Positions 7,749 through 16,241 of a stretch of 64,000 nucleotides of DNA are shown piece after piece. Every line of letters begins with the position of its first letter. Position 1 is the first letter of the stretch. The notes under the pieces are model-generated. The model worked only from the letters and a program-made list of their open reading frames with translations, ran no database searches and had not been told where the DNA came from. The DNA is taken from the NCBI RefSeq assembly GCF_021183825.1, contig NZ_CP089211.1, forward strand, positions 5,252,501 to 5,316,500, written 5' to 3'. The DNA is from Sinomicrobium kalidii. GTDB taxonomy: Bacteria; Bacteroidota; Bacteroidia; Flavobacteriales; Flavobacteriaceae. Made by a program: the position numbers and the translations under genes.

Positions 7749-8906
7749 ATGCATTTAAAAAACAGTATTCGTATTATTGTTGCCTTCAGTATAGCTGCCA
7801 TAATTATTACCTCCTGCCAGTCATCGCGAAAAGATAAACCGGAAAAAAATTCTGAAACAAAGGCCCCGGACTCCATAACCTCCTGTGAAACCGGTTTACC
7901 GGAGCGATTTCCTGTCAACAGCGATAGCGCTACGGAAATTCCGCAGGGTAAGACTTCTCATGAAGGCATGGTCTGGATTCCCGGCGGGGAATTTGTTATG
8001 GGAGCTTCTGATAATGAAGGCCGCCCGGACGAATATCCCGCACACAAGGTAAAAGTAAAGGGGTTCTGGATGGATGAGACCGAGGTGACCAATGCCCGGT
8101 TCCGGGAATTCGTAGAGGCCACCGGATATGTGACCACAGCAGAAAAAGCCCCGGAATGGGAGGACATTAAAAAACAACTTCCCCCCGGCACCCCAAAACC
8201 GCCGGACAGCGTTTTTGTAGCCTCTTCCCTCGTTTTTACACCGCCAGACCATCCCGTTTCCCTGAACAATGCCGCACAGTGGTGGAGCTGGGTGAAAGGT
8301 GCAGACTGGCGGCACCCCGAAGGTCCGGAAAGTTCCATCGAAGGAAAGGATAACTATCCCGTGACCCATATTTCCTGGGACGATGCCAATGCCTACGCAA
8401 AATGGGCCGGGAAAAGGCTTCCCACCGAGGCCGAATGGGAGTTGGCCTCCCGCGGCGGACTTAAAAACAGCAAATACCCCTGGGGCAATGAGGCTATTGA
8501 GGAAGGAAAACCCAAGGCCAATACCTGGCAGGGTAATTTCCCGAATAAAAATACCGATTGGGATACTTTCGGGCTGGCTGCTCCGGTAAAATCCTTCCCG
8601 CCTAATGAATACGGACTGTATGATATGGCCGGAAATGTATGGGAATGGTGCGCAGACTGGTACAGGAACGACTATTACGAACAATTAAAAGAGAAAACCA
8701 CCGAAAATCCGAAAGGCCCGGACGATAGTTATGACCCCATGGAGCCCACTGTTCCGAAAAAAGTGATCCGGGGAGGTTCTTTTTTATGTAATGCTTCCTA
8801 TTGCAAGGGATACCGGGTAACCTCACGTATGAAATCCTCTCCGGATACCGGGATGCAGCACACGGGGTTCAGGTGTGTGAGTGATAAAACAGAAAAAGGG
8901 ATGTAA
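7749..8906 (+). CDS. Formylglycine-generating-enzyme-family (SUMF1) lipoprotein
   Basis: A 385-residue predicted lipoprotein with a lipobox ending at Cys23 (IIITSC). A SUMF1/FGE-sulfatase domain starts near residue 75 (MVWIPGGEFVMGAS) and continues through WDDANAYAKWAGKRLPTEAEWE and GLYDMAGNVWEWCADW to the C-terminus. The paired active-site cysteines of true FGEs are present as Cys347 and Cys352 in GGSFLCNASYCKGYR. By family knowledge this Cys-x4-Cys pair binds copper and converts a cysteine of a sulfatase to formylglycine; many family members in other contexts lack it. No sulfatase gene is in the window, so the target is elsewhere or the protein has another exported substrate. Genes on both sides look unrelated. 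Confidence 0.82.
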   Translation: MHLKNSIRIIVAFSIAAIIITSCQSSRKDKPEKNSETKAPDSITSCETGLPERFPVNSDSATEIPQGKTSHEGMVWIPGGEFVMGASDNEGRPDEYPAHKVKVKGFWMDETEVTNARFREFVEATGYVTTAEKAPEWEDIKKQLPPGTPKPPDSVFVASSLVFTPPDHPVSLNNAAQWWSWVKGADWRHPEGPESSIEGKDNYPVTHISWDDANAYAKWAGKRLPTEAEWELASRGGLKNSKYPWGNEAIEEGKPKANTWQGNFPNKNTDWDTFGLAAPVKSFPPNEYGLYDMAGNVWEWCADWYRNDYYEQLKEKTTENPKGPDDSYDPMEPTVPKKVIRGGSFLCNASYCKGYRVTSRMKSSPDTGMQHTGFRCVSDKTEKGM

Positions 8907-8967
8907 AATTTTTGACTTAGGACCACAGGACTTACGACTTATGACAATTGCAATAGAAAACAACTAA

Positions 8968-9819
8968 ATGAAAACTATAAAAATAACCGGGGTACCGGAA
9001 CACTTTAACCTTCCGTGGCACTTTGCCATAGAAGAAGGTGCTTTTAAAGAAAAGGGAATTGACCTGCAATGGAAGGATACCCCCGAGGGCACCGGGAAAA
9101 TGTGCAATATGCTCCGCGAAGGGGAAACCGACATAGCCATTATCCTTACCGAAGGTATCGTTAAGGATATTACGGCAGGTAATCCTTCAAGGATAGTACA
9201 GACCTATATACAGAGTCCGTTAATATGGGGGATTCACGTAGCCTCGGCATCGCCGTACCGGGAAGAAAAAGACCTCCGGGGTACCAAGGTGGCCATAAGC
9301 CGTTTCGGTTCCGGATCACACCTTATGTCGTTTGTCCATGCCCAAAACATGGGATGGGACACCGGAAAACTGAAATTTGAAATTGTCAACACCATAGAGG
9401 GCGCCGTGGACGCACTTACGGAAGGCAAAGCAGATTATTTTATGTGGGAACGGTTTATGACCAAGCCCCTGGTCGATAAAGGCATATTCCGCCGTGTGGG
9501 TGACTGCCCTACTCCCTGGCCCTGTTTTGTCATTGCCGTGCGGAATGGACTACCGGAACAAGACAAAAACATTGTAAAACACATTCTTGAGGTCATCAAT
9601 ACCTATACGGCCGATTTTAAACAGATTCCCAGCATAGACAGGACACTGGCCAACCGTTTCGATCAGAAGACCGAAGATATAAGGGAATGGCTCTCCCTGA
9701 CGCAATGGAGCCAGTCTCCCATGGACCGGAAGACCCTGGAAACCGTGCAGGACCAGCTATTGAAGCTGGAACTCATTCCCGAAAAACTTGCTTATGAAAA
9801 AGTAGTGCTCCCTGTGTAA
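8968..9819 (+). CDS. NMT1/THI5-type substrate-binding-fold protein, no signal peptide
   Basis: A 283-residue protein with a type-2 periplasmic-binding fold. The N-terminal MKTIKITGVPEHFNLPWHFA, the later DLRGTKVAISRFGSGSH and the stretch DALTEGKADYFMWE resemble ABC-transporter solute-binding proteins for nitrate, sulfonates or thiamine precursors. It has no signal peptide or lipobox, and no permease or ATPase gene is adjacent. It may therefore be a cytoplasmic protein that reuses the fold, either as an enzyme or as a ligand sensor. It starts 61 bp after the FGE gene. Ligand unknown. Confidence 0.7.
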   Translation: MKTIKITGVPEHFNLPWHFAIEEGAFKEKGIDLQWKDTPEGTGKMCNMLREGETDIAIILTEGIVKDITAGNPSRIVQTYIQSPLIWGIHVASASPYREEKDLRGTKVAISRFGSGSHLMSFVHAQNMGWDTGKLKFEIVNTIEGAVDALTEGKADYFMWERFMTKPLVDKGIFRRVGDCPTPWPCFVIAVRNGLPEQDKNIVKHILEVINTYTADFKQIPSIDRTLANRFDQKTEDIREWLSLTQWSQSPMDRKTLETVQDQLLKLELIPEKLAYEKVVLPV

Positions 9820-9868
9820 ATAATTTGCGTCACTTTATAATTATCTTATTTTTAGTTAAATTTGATAC

Positions 9869-10096
9869 ATGAAACATCTCACACTTAACATACCAGACAA
9901 ATTAAATCTTGACGAACGGGATACAAGAAGGTTTCTCGCGGCTAAGATGTATGAATTTGGAAAACTGTCTTTGGGACAGGCTGCGGAATTAGCCGGATTA
10001 TCCAAAGTTGCTTTTGCAGAAATATTGGCAGACTATGATGTTTCATTAATCAACCACCCTCCTTCAGATATATTAAGAGATGCCACTCAATTCTGA
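9869..10096 (+). CDS. UPF0175-family protein (antitoxin-like)
   Basis: A 75-residue protein. The core KMYEFGKLSLGQAAELAGLSKVAFAEILADYDVSLIN is characteristic of UPF0175, a small helix-turn-helix-like family (compare GQAAELAGLSK) often encoded just before a DUF3368 PIN-domain-like protein. It overlaps the next gene by 17 bp, which implies translational coupling. By analogy it is the antitoxin or regulator of the pair; this is inference from gene order, not direct evidence. The partner is frameshifted (next entry). AT content is higher here than in flanking genes, which fits lateral acquisition. Confidence 0.75.
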   Translation: MKHLTLNIPDKLNLDERDTRRFLAAKMYEFGKLSLGQAAELAGLSKVAFAEILADYDVSLINHPPSDILRDATQF

Positions 10097-10543
10097 GATA
10101 ATCATTTCCGATACAAGTTGCCTGATCCTCCTGAATAAAATTGATGAATTGGAGTTGTTAAAAAAAATGGGGAGAAATATTTATATCACTCCAACAGTCC
10201 AAAAGGAATTTGGAAAAAACTCCCCGATCGGATCAAGGTTAAAAAATTAAAAGACAGTCATTATCAAGAAATCCTTGAAATGGATTTGGACGCTGGTGAA
10301 GCAAGTGCCATCGCTTTGGCATTTGATTTTGAGAACTCTGTACTTATTTTAGATGATCTCAAAGGAAGAAAAGTCGCAGAATACTTGAAGTTAAGATATT
10401 CCGGAACATTTGGCTTGATTTTAAGAGCAAAAAAGGAAGGTATTATAAAACATGTGCGACCGGTACTGGAAAAAATAAGGATGACCGATTTTCGATTTAA
10501 TGAAAAATTATTCGAAATCATAATAGAAGAATCCGGAGAATAG
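10080..10543 (+). pseudogene. DUF3368-family PIN-like protein, frameshifted at an A6 run
   Basis: Translation from ATG 10080 gives a good DUF3368 N-terminus (MPLNSEIIISDTSCLILLNK) but stops at TAA 10248-10250. The remainder of the protein (MDLDAGEASAIALAFDFE, VLILDDLKGRKVAEYLKLRYSGTFGLI) continues in the -1 frame to 10543. The switch falls at six A at 10214-10219. Restoring one A gives a continuous product of about 154 residues, the usual family length, with the conserved acidic PIN residues in both halves. Possible explanations are a real loss-of-function deletion, a sequencing error in the homopolymer, or -1 ribosomal frameshifting: the zero-frame reading is exactly A AAA AAC, a canonical slippery heptamer. 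The gene overlaps the UPF0175 gene by 17 bp. Confidence 0.78.
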
Positions 10544-10586
10544 AGACTTTTCTTTCCCTAAATGGAATGGGAGCCGTGGAAAAAAA

Positions 10587-11252
10587 TCACCACTCTATTG
10601 CCGATTTTCCCAGATTTTCCAAATATTCGTTCGCTTTACTGAAATGTTTGTTGCCGAACCACAGCCCCCGGTTGGCACTTAAAGGTGAAGGATGCCCTGC
10701 TTCCAGGACAAGGTGTTTGCTCCTGTCAATCTTACTGCCTTTTCTTTTGGCATAACCTCCCCAAAGCATAAACACCACGTGTTCTTTTTCGTCTGATACT
10801 TTCTGAATAACGGCATCAGTGAAGTTTTCCCAGCCCCGGTTCTGATGGCTTCCGGCCTGGTGTGCCCTTACCGTAAGGGTAGCGTTGAGCAAAAGCACCC
10901 CCTGGTCTGCCCAGCGTTCCAGGTTACCGGTTTTGGGATATGGAATACCGAGGTCTGCTTCTATTTCACGAAAAATATTAATAAGCGACGGCGGATGAGC
11001 AATACCGTCATTTACAGAAAAGCAGAGCCCGTTGGCCTGTCCCGGTCCGTGGTAAGGGTCCTGCCCTATAATCACCACTTTCACATCGTCAAAACTGCAA
11101 TGGTCAAAAGCAGCAAATATCTGACTCCCTTTGGGAAAGCATCTGTGTTGCTTATATTCGCTCTTTACAAAAGCGGCAAGGGATTCAAAATAGGGCTTTT
11201 CAAATTCGGGTTGCAACCGGGGTTGCCAAGTGGGGTTTATGTTTACGTTCAT
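10587..11252 (-). CDS. ung: Uracil-DNA glycosylase, family 1
   Basis: A 221-residue cytoplasmic repair enzyme that removes uracil from DNA. The catalytic water-activating motif GQDPYHGPGQANGL contains Asp65, and the DNA-intercalating/His motif HPSPLSANRG contains His187. LLNATLTVRAHQAGSH and FMLWGGYAKRKG are further family signatures. Length is normal for Ung. It is separated from the downstream DUF3368 remnant by 43 bp (convergent) and from the Gfo/Idh gene upstream by 103 bp, so it probably has its own promoter. Confidence 0.96.
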   Translation of the reverse strand: MNVNINPTWQPRLQPEFEKPYFESLAAFVKSEYKQHRCFPKGSQIFAAFDHCSFDDVKVVIIGQDPYHGPGQANGLCFSVNDGIAHPPSLINIFREIEADLGIPYPKTGNLERWADQGVLLLNATLTVRAHQAGSHQNRGWENFTDAVIQKVSDEKEHVVFMLWGGYAKRKGSKIDRSKHLVLEAGHPSPLSANRGLWFGNKHFSKANEYLENLGKSAIEW

Positions 11253-11355
11253 TGGTGTAAATTTCTACCCAAAAATAAACATTACGGGATGCCTGGCAAA
11301 AACTCCTGCTATTTTATAAAATTATAACCATAAAATAGCGTTCCGCCAAAACAAG

Positions 11356-12453
11356 TTACAATTTCACTGTTTGCCCGCTTTCCGCAGCTTTATAGATGGC
11401 TTCTACAATGCGGATGTCCCTCTGCCCTTCTTCACCGGGAACGAGCATGGGTTTTCCTCCCATAATGGCCAGGGCATCATCATCCATTTGTTTTACCTGC
11501 TGCCACGGTACCCGGTACGGATGATTGATCTCTCCGAGGGGGCTTTTCCCCTTTACTCCCGCATATGCGGAAAAGGGTTTCATATTTATATCCCCTTTTT
11601 CACATTCAATATCCAGGAAGTTGATATTTTCCCCGAAACTGGTTTTGATATCGGCAAAAACACCGCCGGGAAATTCCAGTCGGGCCACGGCAGTTTCATC
11701 CAGTCCGTTTTTGTAAATCTCCGGTCTTGTTGTAGATGTTTCCGCAGAGACCACCGCTGTGGGCTCCATGGCAGACCCCAACCGGGCTCCCTGGATTGGA
11801 TATACGCCCATATCGTAAAGTGCACCGCCTCCCATTTCCTTTTTTTGTTTCCAGTGATTGGTCCGGTTATCCCGGTACCCTGCGGCGCAGTTGACATAGT
11901 TTACTTCTCCCAATAATTTTTGACGCACAATCCGCATGTATTCCTGCGTATTGGGCTCATGCTGTAACCTGTACCCGATAGCCAGTGATCTTTTATTCTT
12001 TTTACACGCATCTATCATCCTCTGACATTCTTCTTCGGTAATAGCCATTGGTTTTTCACACCACACGTGTTTCCCGGCATTGGCCGCCCTTATGGAATAT
12101 TCGCAATGCATGGAAGGAGGCAGGACCACATAGATCACATCAATATCCGGGTTATCGGCGATATCGTCAAAGTTTTCGTAATTGTAGATATTCTTATCGG
12201 GAATATTATACTTTTTACTCCAGCTTTCCGCCTTGGAAGGTGTTCCCGTAACAATACCCGCCAGGTGACAATGTTTTGTTTGTTGTAATGCAGGTGCCAG
12301 CAGATCAGTACTATAATATCCGAGTCCGACCAGGGCAACTCCCAGGCGTTTTTGAGGGGAATTTCCGGGCAATAATAAATTAGGAGCTAATGCAACTGCT
12401 CCACTACTCAATGCGATGGTCTTTAACGCAGTTCTTCGGGATAAGGAATTCAT
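11356..12453 (-). CDS. Gfo/Idh/MocA-family oxidoreductase with Tat-type signal
   Basis: A 365-residue NAD(P)-dependent oxidoreductase. The N-terminus MNSLSRRTALKTIALSSGAV carries a twin-arginine motif (SRRTALK) followed by a hydrophobic stretch, so export of the folded protein with its cofactor is likely. The Rossmann fold starts at LGVALVGLGYYSTDLLAPAL, and the EKP motif is present (HVWCEKPMAI). It resembles periplasmic glucose-fructose-oxidoreductase relatives. It lies downstream of the GH31 gene on the same strand but after a strong terminator, so it is probably transcribed separately from the polysaccharide locus. Substrate unknown; a sugar or sugar derivative is likely from the family. 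Confidence 0.8.
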   Translation of the reverse strand: MNSLSRRTALKTIALSSGAVALAPNLLLPGNSPQKRLGVALVGLGYYSTDLLAPALQQTKHCHLAGIVTGTPSKAESWSKKYNIPDKNIYNYENFDDIADNPDIDVIYVVLPPSMHCEYSIRAANAGKHVWCEKPMAITEEECQRMIDACKKNKRSLAIGYRLQHEPNTQEYMRIVRQKLLGEVNYVNCAAGYRDNRTNHWKQKKEMGGGALYDMGVYPIQGARLGSAMEPTAVVSAETSTTRPEIYKNGLDETAVARLEFPGGVFADIKTSFGENINFLDIECEKGDINMKPFSAYAGVKGKSPLGEINHPYRVPWQQVKQMDDDALAIMGGKPMLVPGEEGQRDIRIVEAIYKAAESGQTVKL

Positions 12454-12530
12454 GGCTTTGGTTATTTTGTTATCAAGAGTTTAATTTAACTCATTTTTTA
12501 CGGGGAATCAAATTTGCACCGCAGATTAAC

Positions 12531-12566
12531 AAATAAAAAGGCGGCTGACATGGGTTGTCGGCCGCC
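12531..12566 (-). terminator. Intrinsic terminator at the end of the polysaccharide locus (after GH31)
   Basis: On the minus strand an 11-bp stem GGCGGCCGACA / TGTCAGCCGCC (12556-12566 and 12540-12550, one G-U or mismatch pair) with a 5-base loop is followed by TTTTTATTT (12531-12539). It lies 27 bp beyond the GH31 stop and separates the locus from the Gfo/Idh gene. Confidence 0.88.
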
Positions 12567-12592
12567 TGTAAATACAATATCTTGCTTAATGT

Positions 12593-14968
12593 TTATTTAA
12601 TCGTCCACTTTACCTTTCCGTTGTACGGATCGTTTTCAAGGGTATAGCTATTCCCCTGTTTCACTGCTTTTACGGTTTTCAGTTCCTTTCCGTCGGGCAG
12701 ATATATTTTTCCTTCGGCTTCTCCCGTGGTTGAATATACTTTCAGTTCCAGTTTGCGCCAGTCCATATCCTTGGTAGACTGTGCCAGTTCGATATGCGGG
12801 AGTACCGTACCGTCTTTTACCAGGACAACTATAGGGACCTCTCCTGCTTTAATCCTGTGCCATCCCCCTTCGTAGACTTTTCCGGTCTGATAATCTATCC
12901 ATTTTCCTTCCGGGAGATAAACATCCCTTTCGGTAACTTCCTCAAACAAAGGAGCGACAAGCATGGAAGCCCCGAAAAGATATTGGTCATCCACCAGCCA
13001 GGACCCCGGATCGTCCGGATACTCCACGAACATGGCCCGGAGCATGGGCAGCCCGTTTTGCGAACTGTGTTTGGCCTGTGCATAGATATACGGCATGAGT
13101 TTATAACGCATATTGTCCGCAGCCCTGAAATCGTTCAGGAAACCTTCATTATATTCCCAGGGCTCCGTAGGAGGTTCGCCGTGACTTCTTACGTGTGAAG
13201 TCAGCATCCCGAAAGGTGTCCACCGGCGATAGAGGTCTTCGGGCGATTTGGTTACAAACCCTCCCACATCATGGCTCCAAAAGCTGAAACCGCTTAACCC
13301 GAGGGACAGTCCTCCGCGCAATGTTGCAGCCATTGCCGTATTACTTGTAGCGGCATCGCCGCCCCAGTGCAGGGGATACCGCTGACTTCCCGCCCACGTG
13401 CTCCTTGCCCAGATAAGGGTATAGCCTTTTTCCTTTTTGGTCACCTCGGCCACAGCTTTATTATACCGTAAAGGAAACAGGTTGTGTTCGTAAAATCCTG
13501 TTCTTCCGGAATGGTAGAGCCCGGAAGCAGGTGCGGCTTCTCCGAAATCGACCTTAATTACGCCGACACCTTGTCTCAACAACCCGGCGATCTTGTCCTG
13601 GTACCAGCTTACGGTCTCCGGATTGGAAAAATCCAGGATCGCGTCCTCATAGGGAATGTTCCCTTTTTTGTCTTTAACGGCCAGTCCTTTCTCCACGATC
13701 TCGGGGAACAAGGTGTTTTTGGGTGTAAAATAAGGGAGTTGCCAGAGACATACGTTAAAACCGTCCTTTTGCATGTCGGCAATCATTTTTTCGGCATTAT
13801 CGAAACGGTCACCGGCAAATTCGTAGTTATTCCGCCAGTCCACGTCGAACCATCCGGTATCGAAATGGATAACATCACTCGGGATCTTGTGTTTCCGTAG
13901 GTTTTCGGCCACTTCTCTACCCTCTTTCTCCGAAAAATAGGTGATGCGGCTCATCCAGAAACCAAAAGACCAGAGCGGTGGCATTTCCGCTTTTCCGGTA
14001 AGGGAAGTATATTCGTCCAAAATATCTTTGGGTTCTCCGAGAAACAGGAAAATATCGGCTTCATCATCTCCGATCATCATGGAATTGGCGGCATTGAAAT
14101 ACTTGCCGAAATCTACGGTAATGGGGGTGGAATGGTGCATAAACACGCCATACCCCCTACTGCTCATGTAGAATGGTATGGGCTTGTACATGGTTTCGTT
14201 CTGTACTCCGTTGGCGTCATCGGTCCAGAGTATCACTTTCTGGCCGCGTTTGTTAAACTGTGTGAAGGATTCCCCGCAACCGAATATCCGCTCTTCCGGA
14301 GAAAGGGAAAACACAGCCGCCATACTCCTGGAATAATCATCGGCACGGCGAATGAACGAAAACGGCGTTACCGGGGTATAGGTATTCTTCACATCTTCAA
14401 AATGCAATGTGCTGGTCAATAGTTTTCCGTTTTCATCGTATATTTTCACGTGCCAGGGATTTTCCAGTATTTCCACGGCTCCGTGTTTGCTGGTATATTT
14501 ATGTCCGCCTTCAATCTTACTGTATGTCCAGGCGCTCCGGTCGGAGGAAGCCTTGCCGTTTACCAGCATCAGGGACTCTTCTTTCTCACGGAACTGCGGC
14601 CCTGAACTCATACGAATACGAATGGTCCTGTCCGTTACAAACTGGATGCTGAATGGCAATTCCGGTGAAGCTGCATATTCCGTAGTGGGAAATTCGTTGG
14701 CTTCGGCGGGGACCAGCTTGGAGAGCATATTATTAAAAGCCTGCTTTGTGGCAAAATTATAGCGATTGTATTTAACGGTCCCGGTAGCGGTTTCCGGATC
14801 AAAAGTCGCCAGTTCCTCTGCTACGTAAAATGTATTCCTGTAATCTTCAAAATCCTTGCTGATGTCTGGCGGCTCGTTGAGGATGCCCGAATTTTGCAGT
14901 TGGGCTTTTACTACGGTACTCAAGCCTACACATACAACACACAATGCTAATTTTAATCGGTTTTTCAT
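12593..14968 (-). CDS. GH31 glycosidase, YicI-type alpha-xylosidase (probable)
   Basis: A 791-residue secreted glycoside hydrolase with signal peptide MKNRLKLALCVVCVGLSTVVKA. It has an N-terminal beta-sandwich to about residue 320 and a (beta/alpha)8 barrel at about 330-680. The nucleophile is Asp474 in GVIKVDFGEAAP and the acid/base is Asp538 in YPLHWGGDA, followed by LRGGLSLGLSGFSFWSHDVGGF. The KxDFGE motif is that of YicI-like alpha-xylosidases rather than the WxDMNE of alpha-glucosidases. In a locus with GH12 and GH2, removal of alpha-1,6-xylose from xyloglucan oligosaccharides is the likely job. It ends at a terminator and is the last gene of the locus. Substrate specificity is inferred. 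Confidence 0.85.
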   Translation of the reverse strand: MKNRLKLALCVVCVGLSTVVKAQLQNSGILNEPPDISKDFEDYRNTFYVAEELATFDPETATGTVKYNRYNFATKQAFNNMLSKLVPAEANEFPTTEYAASPELPFSIQFVTDRTIRIRMSSGPQFREKEESLMLVNGKASSDRSAWTYSKIEGGHKYTSKHGAVEILENPWHVKIYDENGKLLTSTLHFEDVKNTYTPVTPFSFIRRADDYSRSMAAVFSLSPEERIFGCGESFTQFNKRGQKVILWTDDANGVQNETMYKPIPFYMSSRGYGVFMHHSTPITVDFGKYFNAANSMMIGDDEADIFLFLGEPKDILDEYTSLTGKAEMPPLWSFGFWMSRITYFSEKEGREVAENLRKHKIPSDVIHFDTGWFDVDWRNNYEFAGDRFDNAEKMIADMQKDGFNVCLWQLPYFTPKNTLFPEIVEKGLAVKDKKGNIPYEDAILDFSNPETVSWYQDKIAGLLRQGVGVIKVDFGEAAPASGLYHSGRTGFYEHNLFPLRYNKAVAEVTKKEKGYTLIWARSTWAGSQRYPLHWGGDAATSNTAMAATLRGGLSLGLSGFSFWSHDVGGFVTKSPEDLYRRWTPFGMLTSHVRSHGEPPTEPWEYNEGFLNDFRAADNMRYKLMPYIYAQAKHSSQNGLPMLRAMFVEYPDDPGSWLVDDQYLFGASMLVAPLFEEVTERDVYLPEGKWIDYQTGKVYEGGWHRIKAGEVPIVVLVKDGTVLPHIELAQSTKDMDWRKLELKVYSTTGEAEGKIYLPDGKELKTVKAVKQGNSYTLENDPYNGKVKWTIK

Positions 14969-15059
14969 AATGATATTCCTATTATAGGTGATAAGGTTAT
15001 TAAGTTATTCATACAATACTCCGCAGCCCGATAACCAAAATAACAATTTTGATCGTTTT

Positions 15060-15105
15060 CAGTTGTAGGTGTCAAACCTCGTACTTTTAGCACAGTTACT
15101 TTAGT
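15060..15105 (+). repeat. Intergenic 'GTGTCAAACC' repeat, copy 2
   Basis: A diverged copy of the element at 2627-2672, here on the plus strand. Shared blocks are CAGTT at the start, GGTGTCAAACC in the middle and ACTTTAGT at the end; the central hairpin of copy 1 has decayed. It lies in the 258-bp gap between the GH31 and GH12 genes. Confidence 0.45.
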
Positions 15106-15118
15106 TTCTATAAATTTC

Positions 15119-15215
15119 AGCCACGGATGCACGGATAATTATATATCGGTGTATCCGTGGCTAAACAGACTTTCAGTCTGCCAGAAACCTATACTATGGG
15201 TTATAAAATCCATAG
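15119..15215. repeat. Cluster of three hairpins between GH12 and GH31, including a CCACGGAT palindromic repeat
   Basis: Three consecutive inverted repeats lie here. AGCCACGGATGCAC (15119-15132) pairs with GTGTATCCGTGGCT (15149-15162), one mismatch. CAGACT/AGTCTG lies at 15168-15182. CTATGG (15194-15199) pairs with CCATAG (15210-15215). None has a U-tract in the direction of the locus. The first resembles the palindromic intergenic repeats common in Bacteroidota genomes; together they could affect the mRNA between the GH12 and GH31 genes. Confidence 0.55.
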
Positions 15216-15226
15216 CAGTTTAGTGA

Positions 15227-16066
15227 TCAGTCAAAGGACACCGAATAACTGTTGGTAACGAAGTCCTTGCCTCCGGGAGATGCGCTTATCTCATATCCGA
15301 ATTGTACGGTACTCAGAATTATCGCTTCATTTTTAAACCATTTTTCATCCGGAGTCTGGGCAGAGCGGTTTTTTATCCAGTCGATGATACCTTTTATATC
15401 TACTGTTGCCGCCCCGGTATTTTCTGTCCGTACAAAGGAAAATACCCGATTGCCTATACCCTGTTCTTCATTGCCGTTATGACCGTTATATACATCCCAG
15501 GTGTGACCGCCTATATAAAGATTGGTTGCTACAGGAATGGGATTGCCGGCAGCTGACCAGTCATATGAGATAGGCTTCGAAGCTCCTTCCGTGTGCATCC
15601 ATAGCATGATCTCGTAATCGTGGTTGTTACACCATATATCGTAGGCTGCCACATAATGTCCGCCGGACGGTGCGTTTATATTAAAACCGGAAGTACAACT
15701 ATTCAGGGAATTGATATTTATATTGACAGTTCTACTGCTATTGGGATAGGATTTTATACCATCCGTATCCGGATGATCTGCCCATACGCCCCAGTTACTG
15801 TAGCTATTGGCCCACATGACCTGTGTACTGCCATTTACCATACCCCAGATATTGTTGTAGAGGGTGTAACCACCGTTTTCCCATGAACCGTATCGCTCGT
15901 CCGTATACCATGCAACGGCCTCAGCCGCTGCCGATGTCTCTTCACCATCTGTCCGGGTTACGGAAAATTCGGTTCCGGAAAAGTCCGGTGTGTCTTCTTC
16001 CTGACTGCATGAAAGTACCAGGAACAAGGCCAACATTGCTTTAGTCATTTTGGTTATTGTTTTCAT
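15227..16066 (-). CDS. GH12 endoglucanase / endo-xyloglucanase lipoprotein
   Basis: A 279-residue predicted lipoprotein; the start at 16066 gives MKTITKMTKAMLALFLVLSC with a lipobox at Cys20. An in-frame ATG 8 codons earlier (16090) is possible. The mature part is a beta-jelly-roll with GH12 hallmarks: YNNIWG near residue 70, NNHDYEIMLWM with the nucleophile Glu152, and STVQFGYEIS with the acid/base Glu259. GH12 enzymes cut internal beta-1,4-glucan bonds and many prefer xyloglucan. As a lipoprotein it probably acts at the cell surface, producing fragments for the SusCD importer. GH12 is uncommon in Bacteroidota loci, where GH5, GH9, GH16 or GH74 usually fill this role. Confidence 0.85.
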   Translation of the reverse strand: MKTITKMTKAMLALFLVLSCSQEEDTPDFSGTEFSVTRTDGEETSAAAEAVAWYTDERYGSWENGGYTLYNNIWGMVNGSTQVMWANSYSNWGVWADHPDTDGIKSYPNSSRTVNININSLNSCTSGFNINAPSGGHYVAAYDIWCNNHDYEIMLWMHTEGASKPISYDWSAAGNPIPVATNLYIGGHTWDVYNGHNGNEEQGIGNRVFSFVRTENTGAATVDIKGIIDWIKNRSAQTPDEKWFKNEAIILSTVQFGYEISASPGGKDFVTNSYSVSFD

Positions 16067-16241
16067 AAGATTTGGGTTTTGATTAAACAATTGATTCTGA
16101 TTTACATAAAACTGTCTTTTATTTCAACAAACAATCGTCGTAATTGGTATTTGATGAGCGGGTTCACGACTTCCCTTTCGGTATTATATTCTTGTTGTTC
16201 CGTATGCCCCGCGGTTGAATAACCCGGAGATTGAATACACA

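Noticed and set aside
11356..12453. Gfo/Idh gene as part of the polysaccharide locus
   Set aside because: A strong terminator at 12531-12566 separates it from GH31 and it has a Tat signal unlike the lipoproteins of the locus; membership is possible but not supported.
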